Source of the DNA: Rubritepida sp.
GTDB taxonomy: Bacteria; Pseudomonadota; Alphaproteobacteria; Acetobacterales; Acetobacteraceae
Length of the DNA: 5,949 bases
Reading direction: 5' to 3'
NCBI GenBank assembly: GCA_014376425.1
Contig: JACMRO010000536.1
Span: forward strand, 1 to 5,949
Within the stretch, counting starts at the first letter, position 1; each line of letters starts with the position of its first letter. A program made the position numbers and the translations under genes. The notes under the pieces were generated by a model. That model had not been told where the DNA came from. It searched no databases and saw nothing but the letters and a program-made list of their open reading frames with translations. Positions 5,353 through 5,949 of the stretch are shown piece by piece.

Positions 5353-5949
5353 CTATTTATCCACTGCGCTTCCTGATTGGATGGCAGCGCAGTATAGGTT
5401 GAACCCGCTTACACTAGGTTGACTGCGAATAACTGCTTGGAATTTGTCTATCCTTGCGGCCGTAACTGCACTATAGCCTGATTTTAATTCGCAGTTAAAT
5501 ATCTCAATATAGGTCCCCGGATCACTACATTTGCTTAAGTTAGTCTGAAATTGGGAAAGTAATAGTTCGTTCTTTATGTCGCCATAAATTTCTTTTAAAC
5601 CGGCTTCGTCATTAGACGACAAGAGAATATCATCAACATACACGGATATTTGACAGGACTTTGAAAGTCGTTCGATTACGGTTCCAGCATTAGAAGTTGC
5701 GAGCACCAACGTGGAGAGGATCGGCGATTGTACAAAGCCGTACGGAAGTGAGTAGGTTGGTAGTCCATAAGGGTTTTTTACGCACGACCATTTTGCATGT
5801 TGGACGTGGCGCTCAATGCCAAGGTCCTTGAGACATCGCGCTACCTTTGAACGTCCAATTAGGTAAAAAAAGCGCTCGATATCAATCTTTGCATGAAACC
5901 GAAATTTTCTATGTAGATGGAGAGCCTCAACATGCCCTCCAGGCATTAA
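5353..5949 (-). CDS. Reverse transcriptase, UG/Abi-like (possible antiphage DRT), N-terminus outside window
   Basis: About 198 C-terminal residues of an RNA-dependent DNA polymerase are visible, numbered here from the ATG at 5946. Palm motif A is KIDIERFF (20-27, metal-binding Asp22), motif B is LPYGFVQSP (67-75) and motif C is YVDD (103-106, catalytic Asp105 and Asp106). They are followed by a thumb-like segment with TNLSKC, IEIFN and RIDKF. The fingers motifs that should precede motif A are missing and the frame stays open to the edge, so the true start lies outside. No retron-type VTG motif and no maturase or endonuclease domain follows, which argues against retron and group II intron RTs. 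The PYGFVQSP/VYVDD pattern resembles 'unknown group' RTs, several of which are DRT phage-defence systems; membership in a given group is not settled. Sampled GC is about 32-48%, against about 70% in tig, a sign of recent transfer. It converges with tig. Confidence 0.85.
   Translation of the reverse strand, partial: LMPGGHVEALHLHRKFRFHAKIDIERFFYLIGRSKVARCLKDLGIERHVQHAKWSCVKNPYGLPTYSLPYGFVQSPILSTLVLATSNAGTVIERLSKSCQISVYVDDILLSSNDEAGLKEIYGDIKNELLLSQFQTNLSKCSDPGTYIEIFNCELKSGYSAVTAARIDKFQAVIRSQPSVSGFNLYCAAIQSGSAVDK
5363..5393. terminator. Hairpin shared by the 3' ends of tig and the RT gene
   Basis: ACTGCGCT (5363-5370) and AGCGCAGT (5386-5393) form a perfect 8-bp stem with a 15-base loop, inside which TCC (5371-5373) can pair with GGA (5379-5381). 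It starts 26 bp after the tig stop and lies within the last codons of the RT. No U-tract follows on either strand, so a terminator role is only a suggestion. It may be a coincidental palindrome in coding DNA. Confidence 0.3.

Noticed and set aside
5773..5781. An A-AAA-AAC slippery heptamer in frame in the RT gene (GTA AAA AAC), suggesting programmed -1 frameshifting.
   Set aside because: No downstream stimulatory structure or conserved overlapping product was visible, and such runs are common in A/T-rich coding DNA.
5353..5946. Treating the ATG at 5946 as the RT start.
   Set aside because: Motif A would begin at residue 20, leaving no room for the fingers motifs every RT needs. The frame stays open to the last base.
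5353..5949. Retron identity for the RT.
   Set aside because: No VTG-type thumb motif and no typical retron PQG motif B are seen, and no msr/msd-like inverted repeats appear in the window. Sequence beyond the edge could still change this view.

Overview
The window suggests a high-GC alphaproteobacterium, most likely from the Acetobacteraceae/Rhodospirillales (Roseomonas-like). The evidence is a coding GC near 70%, an alphaproteobacterial-style glutamate-cysteine ligase (class 2) and ParE, a GTTC-N7-GTTC LexA-type box, a CCA-encoding tRNA-Leu(TAG) directly ahead of trigger factor, and G/C-rich paired hairpins between genes. The lineage is inferred from these features and not from any database search.

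Layout from left to right. (1) Position 1-580, plus strand: C-terminal part of glutamate-cysteine ligase (gshA), cut by the window edge. (2) 581-810: a convergent intergenic gap packed with inverted repeats, probably a two-way transcription stop and/or an intergenic repeat element. (3) 811-2790, minus strand: complete parE (topoisomerase IV subunit B). A perfect GTTC-N7-GTTC motif lies a few bases ahead of its start codon, suggesting SOS control. (4) 2936-3287, plus strand: two very small genes in tandem, a 38-residue single-pass membrane protein and a 70-residue Ala-rich protein, both unrecognised. (5) 3307-3864, minus strand: a complete DUF1643 family protein. (6) 3915-3999: tRNA-Leu(TAG), followed 26 bp later by tig (trigger factor, 4026-5336), probably one transcription unit.

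(7) From just after the tig stop codon to the window end the DNA changes abruptly. Sampled lines are about 32-48% GC with A/T-rich codons, and the minus strand encodes the C-terminal two thirds or so of a reverse transcriptase (5353-5949) with clear palm motifs (KIDIERFF, LPYGFVQSP, YVDD). This is foreign DNA placed where clpP usually follows tig. The protein does not look like a retron or group II intron RT. It resembles the 'unknown group'/Abi-like RTs, many of which are antiphage systems (DRT), but its N-terminus, operon partners and any non-coding RNA lie beyond the right edge. It is the most interesting object here.

The other genes are core housekeeping: glutathione synthesis, chromosome decatenation, nascent-chain folding and leucine decoding. 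They show no functional link to the RT, so the RT locus reads as an accessory insertion into a conserved neighbourhood.
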